Source: DAOTWY01 sp003696565
GTDB lineage: Bacteria; Chloroflexota; Anaerolineae; Aggregatilineales; Phototrophicaceae
Length of the DNA: 64,000 nucleotides
Assembly (NCBI GenBank): GCA_034435635.1
Contig: DAOTWY010000014.1
Coordinates: 1-64,000, forward strand
Direction of reading: 5' to 3'
Shown here: positions 8,420 through 17,467 of the stretch, piece after piece
How the letters are laid out: every line of letters starts with the position of its first letter
Position numbering within the stretch: the stretch's first letter is position 1
Made by a program: the position numbers and the translations under genes
Notes under the pieces: model-generated
The model's database searches: none
What the model was told of the DNA's origin: nothing
What the model saw: only the letters and a program-made list of their open reading frames with translations

Positions 8420-11329
8420 ATGGCATCCGTTACTCAGATTATCCGACGTAGGCGGCGTAAACGTCAATACAGACAAGAAACAGCCCAACAACGTGAAACC
8501 TGGGGCTGGTTAATTGGTGGTGGCGTGTTCATCATCTTATTCGGTCCCATTTTGGCAGCATTTGGATGGATCACTCTGGTTTATACAACCGCTTATGCAC
8601 AACTTCCTGATCCACGTCAAACAATTTACCTAGACCCATTAATTGGTGCTACACGTATTTACGACTCAAGCGGTGGGACGCTTTTAGTATCCGTATCTGA
8701 CCCGCTAGGGGATCAACGCGAGTGGATTCCTTTAGAAGAGCTACCTGAGTATTTAATTGACGCGACAATTTTATGGGAAGACCCCGATTTTTTTGAGACA
8801 GTTGGGTTTGATTTAATCACAATGGCTGAGCGATTAATGCGCCATACCATTCAAAGTGGTTCCGTGCCAGCTGATTCATCCATAACAGGGCGATTGGTGA
8901 GGAATGTCATTTTACCAGAAGATCGCACAATGGAGATTGCCTTTGTAGCGGCAATTCAAGCAGAATATACCCCAGAAGAAATCATTGAATGGCATTTAAA
9001 CACAAACTATTACGGTAACGAAATTTATGGCATTGAAGCAGCTGCCCAGATTTATCTTGGCAAGTCTGCACGTGATCTCACCTTAGATGAAGCAGCTCTT
9101 TTGGCGGCGATCCCTACTGCGCCTCGTTTTAACCCATTAGATGACGAAACCGCTGCCCGAGGAAGGCAAGGCGACCTTTTGAGGCGCATGCTTTCTGAGG
9201 GATTAATCACCCGTTCACAGTTTGAAACAAGCATCGATACACAGACGCGCATTCAAATCAACAGTGGGCAAATACCTCTTATCGCACCAGAATTTGCCAT
9301 TTTTGCCCGGCGACAAGCCGAAGATATTTTAGACTCGTTAGGGTTAGATGGCGCACAATTGGTGTCTCGCGGGGGGTTGCGCATTATCACAACATTAGAT
9401 TTAGACCTTTATTATCAGGCAGAATGTGCTTTGCAAGCGCATTTGGCACAACTACGCGGGGACGTAATCACTCAATCCTTTACACGAGATAATCAACCCT
9501 GTTTTGCTGCTGATTTTTTACCTGATGAGCCAATAGAAATAGGCGACACCCCACCCGACAGCGGAATTATTGTCGTTATCCGCCCAGAAACCGGGGAAAT
9601 TATGGCGATGATAGGGAATGCCACAGAGGCAAATCGACAACCAGGTGTTGTATTGCATCCATTTGCTTATCTCACGGGTTTTCTTAGCACAGACTACACC
9701 CCTGCAACCATGCTATTGGATATTCCGCGCCCGTTCCCAGGGGCACAAGAAGGCTTGCTTTATATCCCAAACAATGTAGATGGGCAATTCCGTGGACCAC
9801 TCAGTTTACGAGAAGCGATGAACGCTGGATTACAGCCCCCTGTCACGCAGGTTGTCAACACATTAGGTATAAATGAAGTGCTTGATATTGCGCATCGTGT
9901 GGGGATCAACAGCTTACGTGGTAGTAACTATGACTTATCACTATTAGAAGGTAGTGGAGAGGTATCTGCGCTAGATATCGCCTACGCATATTCAAGTTTT
10001 GCGTTGATGGGGCAAATTAATGGGCTAAGAGTTGAGCCGATTGCAGAAGGCTTCCGCGACCATGATCCGGTTGCAATCCGGCGAATTGAGGATGCAAACG
10101 GCAACGTACTATGGGAATATGACAATGCACAGGTAACATTAAATCGTGTACCTGTGATGGAACCTCCATTAGCTTATCTGGTCAACCATATCTTATCAGA
10201 TCGCACCACAAGGCAAAAAACACTTGGTCAGGGAAATGTCTTAGAACGGAATTACCCAACAGCCGTCATCAGTGGGCAAACACTAAATCATGTAGACAAC
10301 TGGACGGTTGGTTATACACCATATATCGTCACAGTGGTTAATTTACATCGTCAAGATGGCAGAGGAACATCACTAACCGCTTTTGGCACAGATGGAGCAG
10401 CCTATGTGTGGCGGAGTATTATGGATTATCTTCAAGCGCGTGATAATTTACCAACTGATGAGTGGGCGCGTCCAGCAAGCATTGCAGAAACCGTTGTATG
10501 TGAAATCTCTGGGATGGCAGCCAATGGCAATTGTGAAACCCGCCGTGAGATTTTCCTGGGAGAATGGCAGTTCCCACCGGTTGACACTTATTGGCAACTT
10601 GTAGAAATCAACAGTCAAAATGGACGTTTAGCAACTCTCAGCACGCCTGCCGCCCTAAGAACAACAGTTGCTTATTTTATCCCACCAGAGGAAGCGATGG
10701 ACTGGTGGCGAGCAAACAATTTACCATTGCCGCCCACCCAAACCGATAATACGCTACCTAATTTGTTATCCTCTACAGTTATTTTGCAGCCAGCAGATTA
10801 TGACATTGTGGGGGGCGTGGTGGATATTCGTGGTAGCATGGAAAGCGAGAATTTAGACTACTATCAAGTGCTATATGGGGAAGGAATTAACCCAACCAGT
10901 TGGATCACCTTAAGCGAAGGGCAAGAAGCACCCGCACCAGGAACAAGCCTAGCACTATGGGACACTGCGGGGTTAGATGGCACATATGTGATCCAATTAC
11001 GAGTTGTCCGTGATGATGGCACGCCAGAAACAGGTGTTGTCCAAATTACAGTAGATAATATCCCCCCGGCAATTATCTTAAACGGTAGTGGGACCTATCG
11101 ATTTGGTGTTGACGATGTCATTCCACTCGTGGCAGAGGTAACAGACAACATCCGCGTAGACCGTGTGGATTTTTATCATAATGGGCAATTTATAAGCAGC
11201 GATGACACGTTCCCTTATGAATATAATCACCCTATCAACCGTACTGGTATTGAACAGTTTACAGCTGTTGTCTATGACGCAGTTGGAAACACCTCCGAAT
11301 CGACAATTGAAGTAGAGGTCACACGATAA
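8420..11329 (+). CDS. Class A PBP homologue with degenerate transpeptidase domain
   Basis: A 969-aa membrane protein: basic cytoplasmic N-terminus, one TM helix (about 30-57), GT51 transglycosylase-like domain (about 85-270), transpeptidase-like domain (about 370-670) and two C-terminal Ig-like domains (about 755-968). The GT51 part keeps the first catalytic Glu (E120 in 'EDPDFFETVGFD') and the second motif Glu ('RTME'), but the usual His is Thr and the STITQQ motif reads SSITGR. In the transpeptidase part the SxxK site reads 'GVVLHPF' (409-415), the SxN region 'NAGLQPP' and the KTG site 'GQTL' (619-622), so no penicillin-binding activity is expected. ATG 8420 has AGGA upstream; GTG 8336 has no visible ribosome binding site but would give 997 aa. 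The DtxR-like gene follows immediately. Confidence 0.85.
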   Translation: MASVTQIIRRRRRKRQYRQETAQQRETWGWLIGGGVFIILFGPILAAFGWITLVYTTAYAQLPDPRQTIYLDPLIGATRIYDSSGGTLLVSVSDPLGDQREWIPLEELPEYLIDATILWEDPDFFETVGFDLITMAERLMRHTIQSGSVPADSSITGRLVRNVILPEDRTMEIAFVAAIQAEYTPEEIIEWHLNTNYYGNEIYGIEAAAQIYLGKSARDLTLDEAALLAAIPTAPRFNPLDDETAARGRQGDLLRRMLSEGLITRSQFETSIDTQTRIQINSGQIPLIAPEFAIFARRQAEDILDSLGLDGAQLVSRGGLRIITTLDLDLYYQAECALQAHLAQLRGDVITQSFTRDNQPCFAADFLPDEPIEIGDTPPDSGIIVVIRPETGEIMAMIGNATEANRQPGVVLHPFAYLTGFLSTDYTPATMLLDIPRPFPGAQEGLLYIPNNVDGQFRGPLSLREAMNAGLQPPVTQVVNTLGINEVLDIAHRVGINSLRGSNYDLSLLEGSGEVSALDIAYAYSSFALMGQINGLRVEPIAEGFRDHDPVAIRRIEDANGNVLWEYDNAQVTLNRVPVMEPPLAYLVNHILSDRTTRQKTLGQGNVLERNYPTAVISGQTLNHVDNWTVGYTPYIVTVVNLHRQDGRGTSLTAFGTDGAAYVWRSIMDYLQARDNLPTDEWARPASIAETVVCEISGMAANGNCETRREIFLGEWQFPPVDTYWQLVEINSQNGRLATLSTPAALRTTVAYFIPPEEAMDWWRANNLPLPPTQTDNTLPNLLSSTVILQPADYDIVGGVVDIRGSMESENLDYYQVLYGEGINPTSWITLSEGQEAPAPGTSLALWDTAGLDGTYVIQLRVVRDDGTPETGVVQITVDNIPPAIILNGSGTYRFGVDDVIPLVAEVTDNIRVDRVDFYHNGQFISSDDTFPYEYNHPINRTGIEQFTAVVYDAVGNTSESTIEVEVTR

Positions 11330-12001
11330 ATGCAATCACAATCTGTAGAAGATTTTTTGAAAGCAATTTATGTGCTGCAACAAAAAATGGATCGGGTTAG
11401 CACAAATGCCTTAGCAGAAGCGCGCAATATCTCTGCGCCGTCGGTGACGGATATGGCAAGGCGCATGGTAGATGCCGGATTAATTGATTATCAACGCTAT
11501 TATGGGATGCGCCTAACACCTGAAGGTGAAAAAATTGCTTTGAAATTGATCCGGCGGCATCGTTTAATTGAGCTGTACCTTGTAGAAGAACTTGGCTATG
11601 CACTGCATGAAGTTCATGATGAAGCGGAAAATTTAGAACACGCTGTTTCTGACCGGTTTGTGGAAGCCATTGCAGAAAAACTTGGCAACCCTCAAATCGA
11701 TCCGCATGGTGATCCGATTCCAAGTAAAGATGGGGAATTTTTACAACGTCATCTCATCCCATTGACTGATTTGGCAGAGGGGAAATCTGCACGGGTGGGG
11801 CGTTTTGTTGCAGAAAACGACACACTACTCCAACATATCTTAGAGCGTGGCTTCAGCTTAGATATGACTGTGAAGATGATTCATCTGGAACCATTTGATG
11901 GTCCAATCACACTAGAAATTAATGGCGAGACGATTATCATCGGGCGTACTGTTGCAGTTAGTATTTTGGTTGATCCGATCAAATCACCCAACAAGCGTTA
12001 A
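11330..12001 (+). CDS. DtxR/MntR-family metal-dependent regulator
   Basis: This 223-aa protein has an N-terminal winged helix-turn-helix ('SVEDFLKAIYVLQ', 'ISAPSVTDMARRMVDAGLI'), a metal-binding dimerisation domain with His/Glu-rich helices ('RRHRLIELYLVEELG', 'HEVHDEAENLEHAVSD', 'IDPHGDPIP') and a C-terminal SH3-like FeoA-type domain from about residue 150. The family represses iron or manganese uptake genes when metal is bound; which metal cannot be read here. ATG 11330 directly abuts the TAA of the PBP-like gene, so the two are co-transcribed. No metal transporter gene lies in this window. Confidence 0.92.
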   Translation: MQSQSVEDFLKAIYVLQQKMDRVSTNALAEARNISAPSVTDMARRMVDAGLIDYQRYYGMRLTPEGEKIALKLIRRHRLIELYLVEELGYALHEVHDEAENLEHAVSDRFVEAIAEKLGNPQIDPHGDPIPSKDGEFLQRHLIPLTDLAEGKSARVGRFVAENDTLLQHILERGFSLDMTVKMIHLEPFDGPITLEINGETIIIGRTVAVSILVDPIKSPNKR

Positions 12002-12030
12002 TCATACAAATAATCTCATCAAAGGTTTTG

Positions 12031-14049
12031 ATGAAGCGATTCGCAGTCATTTTCAGTCTATACACGTTATTCGGCGTTATCACACTTTGGGCGTTGATCT
12101 CTCAAATAACAACGGTTGTACCGGGTGGTCCTGGCACAGATTATCAACATTTCATCTGGAATTATTGGTGGTTAGAACACGCACTAAAAGCCGGTATCTC
12201 CCCTTGGTTTACGGATTATGTTTTATATCCCAACGTCCATAACCTGAGCATCCACACCACGACACCGATTTGGTTTCCTTTATGGCTAATTATTGAACCA
12301 TTTATCGGACGGGTGGCATGGATTAACCTCATTGTATTGATGTGTTTCCCCCTCAATGCGACAGCAATGTTTTATTGGCTAAGGGGCTATTGTCGTGATG
12401 TAGTAGCATTCATCGGTGGCACGATCTTTGCATTTCATCCATATATCGTTTGGTCAGCAGCAGATACTCATATTAATGTGATCGCATTATGGTGGCTCCC
12501 CTTAACAGCTATTCTGTGGCGCAGCATCACGCAAGTCCCGCGTTGGTGGAAGTCTATTATGATGGGGTTGGTATTGTGGGCATGTATTTTAACCGATTTT
12601 CAATATGCGTTGTTTTTACCATTCACACTAGGCATTTATGGAATATGGTCAGTGTTTGAATCCAGGCAGCGATTGCGGTTGCTTATTCATGGTGCAGTAG
12701 CGGTTGTCATCCTGGGTGGGTTGATGTTGGTGATCTACCCATTGCCACAATTAGCCTCATTGGAAACAAGCAATCCGTATGTTTTTCCACCAGCCAGCCT
12801 AGATTCAATCCGTGATTGGGCATTCCCACTAGAAGCACTGGTAGGGTTATCCGATGCCCCCAAGCGTACATTAGGGGTTATCCTGCCAATTCTGCTTTGG
12901 GGCAGCGTGTTGCTTTATACTTGGCAGCGGAAAATTGATCAGCGGTTGGTGTGGTTCATTGCCGCAATTCCCGCAATATGGTTAATGTTGGGCGCACAGA
13001 ATGACCGTATGCCCTATTGGTATCTTCATGAAGCCTTAAACGGACAATATCGCACACCGGAGCGTTTCATCATCCCGGCAATTTTCTGCATGATAACATT
13101 CGCAGCCAGTGTCTATAAGTTAAGGCAATGGTGGATAGCCGGGCTAATAAGTTTGGTGGTGTTGATCGATTTTGGGACATTAAAGCCGTTTCCAGTCCAA
13201 CATATCCGTGATTATCCGATTTATCATACTATCGGTGCGGAGGATGCCGATTATGTCATTATGGATTTGCCGGTTGGTGTGCATTACGGTTGGACAGGAA
13301 TGGGAGACGGGCGTTACAGCCAGTTTTATGCACCAGTTCATCAAAAGCGTGTGATTAACGGCTTCTTGGCACGGATGCGCTTCCCAGATTATGCCTATTA
13401 TACAGATTCGGAGCTGTTCACCTGGTTAGCATACCCGGCAAATGACGAACGCCAGACCGACATTGTTGATGAATTTAACCGCATTGTGAACGATTATCCA
13501 ATTGGTTATGTATTTGCACATCGTTATTGGATGAGTACAGATCAACAAAATCTACTCATCGGTTGGATGAACATGCGGGATGGCTTCTGTCCGCCACAAA
13601 TGGCAGATGACACCGAGTTAATTTGGTGGCGGCATGAAAGACTAGAATGTCCCCCTGCCTCATCAGTAGAAACAATTGACATAGGTCACCCGACAGATTG
13701 GCTATTTATTGGTACGGGGTGGTCATGGCAAGAAGATATTGGCGGGGTTTCTGCAAGATGGGCAGGTGAGACCGCCGCTTTACGTGTGGATTTATCACCA
13801 GATCATCAGTATGAAGTGACACTTTCAGCACTAGCGTTTGATCACCCACGCGCGTTGACAATTGGTAATCAAACAATTATCGTTGAATCACAAGGATGGC
13901 AAAATTATACTGTGACCATTCCAGGTGTTAAGTGGTTGATCTTACAACATGAAAGCGCGGATTCACCGGTTGAGCTAGGGCTTTCCGGTGATACCCGCGC
14001 ATTATCCATTGCTTATGATTACATTATTCTGAGGCAAGTGGGAGACTAA
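12031..14049 (+). CDS. Polytopic membrane protein, GT-C glycosyltransferase-like
   Basis: A 672-aa protein with about 11 hydrophobic helices in the first 400 residues and a soluble C-terminal region (about 400-672) ending in a beta-sandwich-like segment. The first loop after TM1 has 'GGPGTDYQHFIWNYWW', an acidic motif in the position used by GT-C fold enzymes (dolichol-phosphate-mannose or O-mannosyl type transferases). By this resemblance it may transfer sugar from a lipid carrier outside the membrane, but there is no decisive motif. ATG 12031 (AAAGG 7 nt upstream) was preferred to the TTG one codon earlier. Its 3' end overlaps the convergent kinase gene by 26 nt. Confidence 0.65.
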   Translation: MKRFAVIFSLYTLFGVITLWALISQITTVVPGGPGTDYQHFIWNYWWLEHALKAGISPWFTDYVLYPNVHNLSIHTTTPIWFPLWLIIEPFIGRVAWINLIVLMCFPLNATAMFYWLRGYCRDVVAFIGGTIFAFHPYIVWSAADTHINVIALWWLPLTAILWRSITQVPRWWKSIMMGLVLWACILTDFQYALFLPFTLGIYGIWSVFESRQRLRLLIHGAVAVVILGGLMLVIYPLPQLASLETSNPYVFPPASLDSIRDWAFPLEALVGLSDAPKRTLGVILPILLWGSVLLYTWQRKIDQRLVWFIAAIPAIWLMLGAQNDRMPYWYLHEALNGQYRTPERFIIPAIFCMITFAASVYKLRQWWIAGLISLVVLIDFGTLKPFPVQHIRDYPIYHTIGAEDADYVIMDLPVGVHYGWTGMGDGRYSQFYAPVHQKRVINGFLARMRFPDYAYYTDSELFTWLAYPANDERQTDIVDEFNRIVNDYPIGYVFAHRYWMSTDQQNLLIGWMNMRDGFCPPQMADDTELIWWRHERLECPPASSVETIDIGHPTDWLFIGTGWSWQEDIGGVSARWAGETAALRVDLSPDHQYEVTLSALAFDHPRALTIGNQTIIVESQGWQNYTVTIPGVKWLILQHESADSPVELGLSGDTRALSIAYDYIILRQVGD

Positions 14050-15982
14050 AACCAAAGGTACTCCCCTTGCCATACTTACTCTGGAAGATGATATTCCCAC
14101 CGTAGCGTTCGATGATACTTTTGATGAGATATAATCCTAATCCTGTTCCTTCAACATCTTTTGTTTCATCTGTTTTTGCACGATAAAACGGTTGGAAAAG
14201 CTGGAATTGCATGTTTTCTGGTATACCAAAACCGTTATCAATGACACGAAATTCAGCAAATTCACCATTTTTCTCTAACTTAATTGTAATATCCCCTCGT
14301 TCTTGTGTATATTTAACCGCATTACTTAACAGGTTTGCCATGGCTTCATGCAGTTGGGTAGGATCACCTAAAACCATAAGAGGAGTATCTACCGTCTCTA
14401 AGTGCAGCTTTTGTGATTTTAATAGGGCTTGTCCTTCAAAATCACTATAAATTTCCGCCACTAGTGAAGTCAGGTCAGCAGGAGAAAGCTCCTGAGTTTG
14501 TAAGTTCTCAATGCGTTCTAAAGAGAGAATATCTGTTGTAATCTTCTGCATACGTCGTGCCGCCGTTTCAATCATACTAATGTATTTCTTGAAGCGTTCT
14601 GGCATAGTATCATCCACCATTCCTTCTAGGAGTTCAGCATAACCGAGGATGACACTAACAGGGTTTCGCAAATCATGAGCAGCAATACGGATCATATCAG
14701 TCTTAATTTGTTCAAGATGGCTAACTTGAACATAAAGACGTTCTAGCTCTGCAAAGCGATCTTGCACAATTTGATAGAGTTGTGCATTCTCTAATGCAAC
14801 CGCCACACGCGCTGTCACTAATTGGAGAAATTCAAAGATATCTTTTGTAAAACGCTCCGGTTTACTCGTTTCGAGGTTGAGCAACCCCACCATACGCTCA
14901 TAAGACATCAATGGCAGTAACATCTGGGCGCGGGTTTTCTCGTGAAGTTGCACATAATCCGGTTCCTCATCCACATTTTGGATAAGGCGAGGCGTATTAT
15001 CATTTAAGATATGACGTACCAAGGGGATATCACGCAAATAACCGTCTTCTAGGGCATCATTAAAATGCCCAATTGCCTCTTTTACTAATATCCGGTTATT
15101 CTCAATCAAGCCAATGCATCCCGCATCCGCACCGCTTAACCGCACAGCAGCATCTAATGCCATGGACATCACATAATCCATATCTAACACTTCAGACAAT
15201 TCTGAATCAACCTGGCGCAAAATCGTCAACTGCTGAATATATTGATCCCGTTCTTTAATTGATTCCTTACGTCCGGTAATATCTCGGATGATAAATTGCA
15301 GCCGTTGCCCAATGCGTTTGGCACTGATTTCTACATCAATACCATCCTGAGAATCTATTGGGTAAAGTAACCGTTCAAATACAGTCCCCTGCTCAGTGAG
15401 AATACTGAGAAGATCATGATCTTGACCGATGTATCCTTGAATGGGGGTATTGATGAGCGAATCAGCAGTTGTGTGCATTAACTCACAAAAGCGATTATTG
15501 ACTAAGGTGATAGTGCCGTCCAATTTTGTCAGTACAATGGCATCAAAAGCCTCTTCAATGAGACTACGATAAAGCTCCTCATTTTCTCGTAGCTGTTGAG
15601 TGATATGTGCACGTTCCATTGAGTAGCGAATTGAACGCTGAAGAGCAGTTGGCTTTAGTTCAACTTTATCAATATAATCCATTGCGCCGGCTTGTAATGC
15701 CTCCAGGTCCACCCCCTGATGTCCCTGACCAGTCATCATAATAATTGGTGCGTCAATACCGTGCGTCTGCGCTTGTTTTAGTAATTCTAACCCACTCATT
15801 TGCCCTAAATTATAATCAAGCAGGTAGATGTCATGCTCACGTTTTAACATGACTTCTAGCCCTTCTTGATAACTACCCACCCAGTCTAAGACGAATGTCT
15901 GATCAGTACGTGCTAGCATCCGACTTGTCAAAGCATGATAATCAGGATCATCATCTACAAGAAGCACACGAATAGGTTGCAC
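14024..15982 (-). CDS. Hybrid REC-PAS-GAF histidine kinase
   Basis: A 652-aa soluble kinase: N-terminal receiver (about 5-120, phospho-acceptor D56 in 'IYLLDYNLG'), PAS (about 135-245), GAF (about 265-405, 'LLPLMSYERMVGLLNLE'), a coiled-coil linker, HisKA with H436 in 'AAHDLRNPVS', and HATPase_c with N-box 'NLLSNAVKYT' and G-box 'GTGLGLYL'. An N-terminal receiver means another kinase probably controls it. The start is set at GTG 15982, with AAAGG about 9 nt upstream; a GTG three codons earlier lacks a ribosome binding site. The partner kinase is not evident nearby. Confidence 0.9.
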   Translation of the reverse strand: MQPIRVLLVDDDPDYHALTSRMLARTDQTFVLDWVGSYQEGLEVMLKREHDIYLLDYNLGQMSGLELLKQAQTHGIDAPIIMMTGQGHQGVDLEALQAGAMDYIDKVELKPTALQRSIRYSMERAHITQQLRENEELYRSLIEEAFDAIVLTKLDGTITLVNNRFCELMHTTADSLINTPIQGYIGQDHDLLSILTEQGTVFERLLYPIDSQDGIDVEISAKRIGQRLQFIIRDITGRKESIKERDQYIQQLTILRQVDSELSEVLDMDYVMSMALDAAVRLSGADAGCIGLIENNRILVKEAIGHFNDALEDGYLRDIPLVRHILNDNTPRLIQNVDEEPDYVQLHEKTRAQMLLPLMSYERMVGLLNLETSKPERFTKDIFEFLQLVTARVAVALENAQLYQIVQDRFAELERLYVQVSHLEQIKTDMIRIAAHDLRNPVSVILGYAELLEGMVDDTMPERFKKYISMIETAARRMQKITTDILSLERIENLQTQELSPADLTSLVAEIYSDFEGQALLKSQKLHLETVDTPLMVLGDPTQLHEAMANLLSNAVKYTQERGDITIKLEKNGEFAEFRVIDNGFGIPENMQFQLFQPFYRAKTDETKDVEGTGLGLYLIKSIIERYGGNIIFQSKYGKGSTFGFSLPLASE

Positions 15983-16111
15983 AGTTATCACCTTTTACTT
16001 ATTTATGCATCATCATATATTGATGATAACAAAATATTACGAGGAAAAAACGAATAAATTATGAATTTTAGATAGAACATTACAAATTATTAACGAGTTA
16101 TATAAATGACA

Positions 16112-16137
16112 ATGGACGACATTGATATGCCGTCCAC
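16112..16137 (-). terminator. Hairpin after the PPOX gene
   Basis: On the minus strand GTGGACGGCAT pairs with ATGTCGTCCAT around a 4-nt loop (11 bp, three of them G-U). It lies about 25 nt after the stop of the last gene of the 22.7-16.2 kb operon. No U-run follows, so it may be a 3' stabilising hairpin instead of an intrinsic terminator. Confidence 0.45.
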
Positions 16138-16161
16138 ATCTATCTAAAACCAATAAATTAA

Positions 16162-16554
16162 TTAGGAAGCGTGTGTTGGTCTGATTTTATAGATGACACG
16201 TGTTTCTTTACCACGACGCTCTGGCATGGTGGCATAGTAGTCATCACGCCCAAAGTATCGTTTGCTCAAGGCATTGATATGCTCTACCCCACCCTCTTCT
16301 GTCACTTCATCAATAATGCCGCGTATTTCTAGGTAACGATAGGGGTTTTCTGGATCAATGATTAACAGTGTAGCACGCGGACGTTCCTTCATATTAATGT
16401 CTTTTTGCCGTCCACGTGCCGTATTGACCCAAATATGAGTCCCATCATAACTAAACCAGACAGGGGTTACTTGTGGTTGTGTGTCTGGCATAACGGTTGC
16501 CAATGCGGCAACAATTGGGCGTTCTAATAAATCATGTTTATCTTCTGGGATCAT
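16162..16554 (-). CDS. PPOX-class (pyridoxamine oxidase-like) F420/flavin oxidoreductase
   Basis: This 130-aa split beta-barrel protein begins 'MIPEDKHDLLERPIVAALAT' and carries 'PQVTPVWFSYDG' and 'WVNTARGRQKDINM', typical of the PPOX-class F420-dependent family. These proteins bind F420 or flavin and reduce small substrates; the substrate here is unknown. ATG 16554 is chosen because GAGGAA lies 7 nt upstream, inside the end of the preceding CoA lyase gene. A longer form beginning at 16575 has no such site. It is the last gene of a minus-strand operon that also contains an LLM-type oxidoreductase, which may use the same cofactor. Confidence 0.85.
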   Translation of the reverse strand: MIPEDKHDLLERPIVAALATVMPDTQPQVTPVWFSYDGTHIWVNTARGRQKDINMKERPRATLLIIDPENPYRYLEIRGIIDEVTEEGGVEHINALSKRYFGRDDYYATMPERRGKETRVIYKIRPTHAS

Positions 16555-16558
16555 GTCA

Positions 16559-17464
16559 TTATTCCTCAAATTCACTTAAATTAATACCAGCTGCACGGGC
16601 TTGAGCAAGGATTGTTTCTGCTGCTCGTACCATTGGCATATCCACCATCTTACCCTCATAGGCAAAGACACCTCGTCCTTGTGTTTGATGTTGATTATGC
16701 GCTGCTACCAAAGCTTTTGCCCGGCGGATTTGATCAGGAGTGGGTGTAAAAACCGATTGAATCACAGCAACTTGACGCGGATGAATAACTAGTTTACCCG
16801 TATACCCCATATAATGAGCTTGCTCAGTTGCCGCCCGCAAATGGCTATCTTCCGCAGTTAAATCGACAAACGGCGTATCAATTGCCTGTAAGCCCCGTGC
16901 CTTAGCATATAACACTAATTTACTCCGTGCATAAAAAACTTCCCAACCATCTTGTGTTCGTACAGCCCCAATATCGCCCGCTAAATCTTCTGCACCGAAA
17001 ATTAAAGCGGCAAGCCGTGGGTCGCTATCTGCAATTTCGCTGAGGTTGACAAACCCCATCGCAGTTTCCACAATTGCCAAAAGACGGACACTACCATCAA
17101 TCCAGCCATATTTGCGCTCAGCGCGGGTTAGATGCTCTGCCACCCGTTGTATTTGTTCAGCACTTTGCACTTTGGGCAAGACGTAACCATCTGGATGCCC
17201 TTCCAGAGTCTCTTGTAAATCATGAATCCAGAGCGAGTGATCGTCTTGAACAGGATTAATCCGTACTAGACGTTCGGTATGCCCAAAATTGATCTCGTTC
17301 AGTGCTGTGCGAACTGTTTGGCGTGCCAGTTCTTTATGATTAAGAGCAACCCCGTCTTCCAAATCCATGATAATGGAATCTACATTGAGAGTCGCGCCTT
17401 TTTCGATCTTACGGCGATCATCCCCCGGCATGAACAACAAAGCACGTCTAATTCGATTGGTCAT
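16559..17464 (-). CDS. CitE-like CoA ester lyase (HpcH/HpaI aldolase fold)
   Basis: A 301-aa TIM-barrel enzyme of the citrate lyase beta / malyl-CoA lyase family. The N-terminus 'RRALLFMPGDDRRKIEKG' and 'DSIIMDLEDGVALNHK' are family hallmarks. Metal ligands are the Glu in 'AIVETAMGFVN' and the Asp in 'GAEDLAGDIG', and 'KLVIHPRQV' is the C-terminal signature. Members cleave or form malyl-CoA, citramalyl-CoA or related thioesters. The length fits CitE-like lyases better than the roughly 350-aa malyl-CoA lyase of the 3-hydroxypropionate bicycle, so autotrophy should not be inferred. It lies 3 nt after the GH13 gene and 4 nt before the PPOX gene. Confidence 0.88.
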   Translation of the reverse strand: MTNRIRRALLFMPGDDRRKIEKGATLNVDSIIMDLEDGVALNHKELARQTVRTALNEINFGHTERLVRINPVQDDHSLWIHDLQETLEGHPDGYVLPKVQSAEQIQRVAEHLTRAERKYGWIDGSVRLLAIVETAMGFVNLSEIADSDPRLAALIFGAEDLAGDIGAVRTQDGWEVFYARSKLVLYAKARGLQAIDTPFVDLTAEDSHLRAATEQAHYMGYTGKLVIHPRQVAVIQSVFTPTPDQIRRAKALVAAHNQHQTQGRGVFAYEGKMVDMPMVRAAETILAQARAAGINLSEFEE

Positions 17465-17467
17465 CGT

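Noticed and set aside
16559..17464. CoA lyase as evidence for the 3-hydroxypropionate CO2-fixation bicycle
   Set aside because: The length and motifs fit general CitE-like lyases and no other bicycle genes lie nearby.
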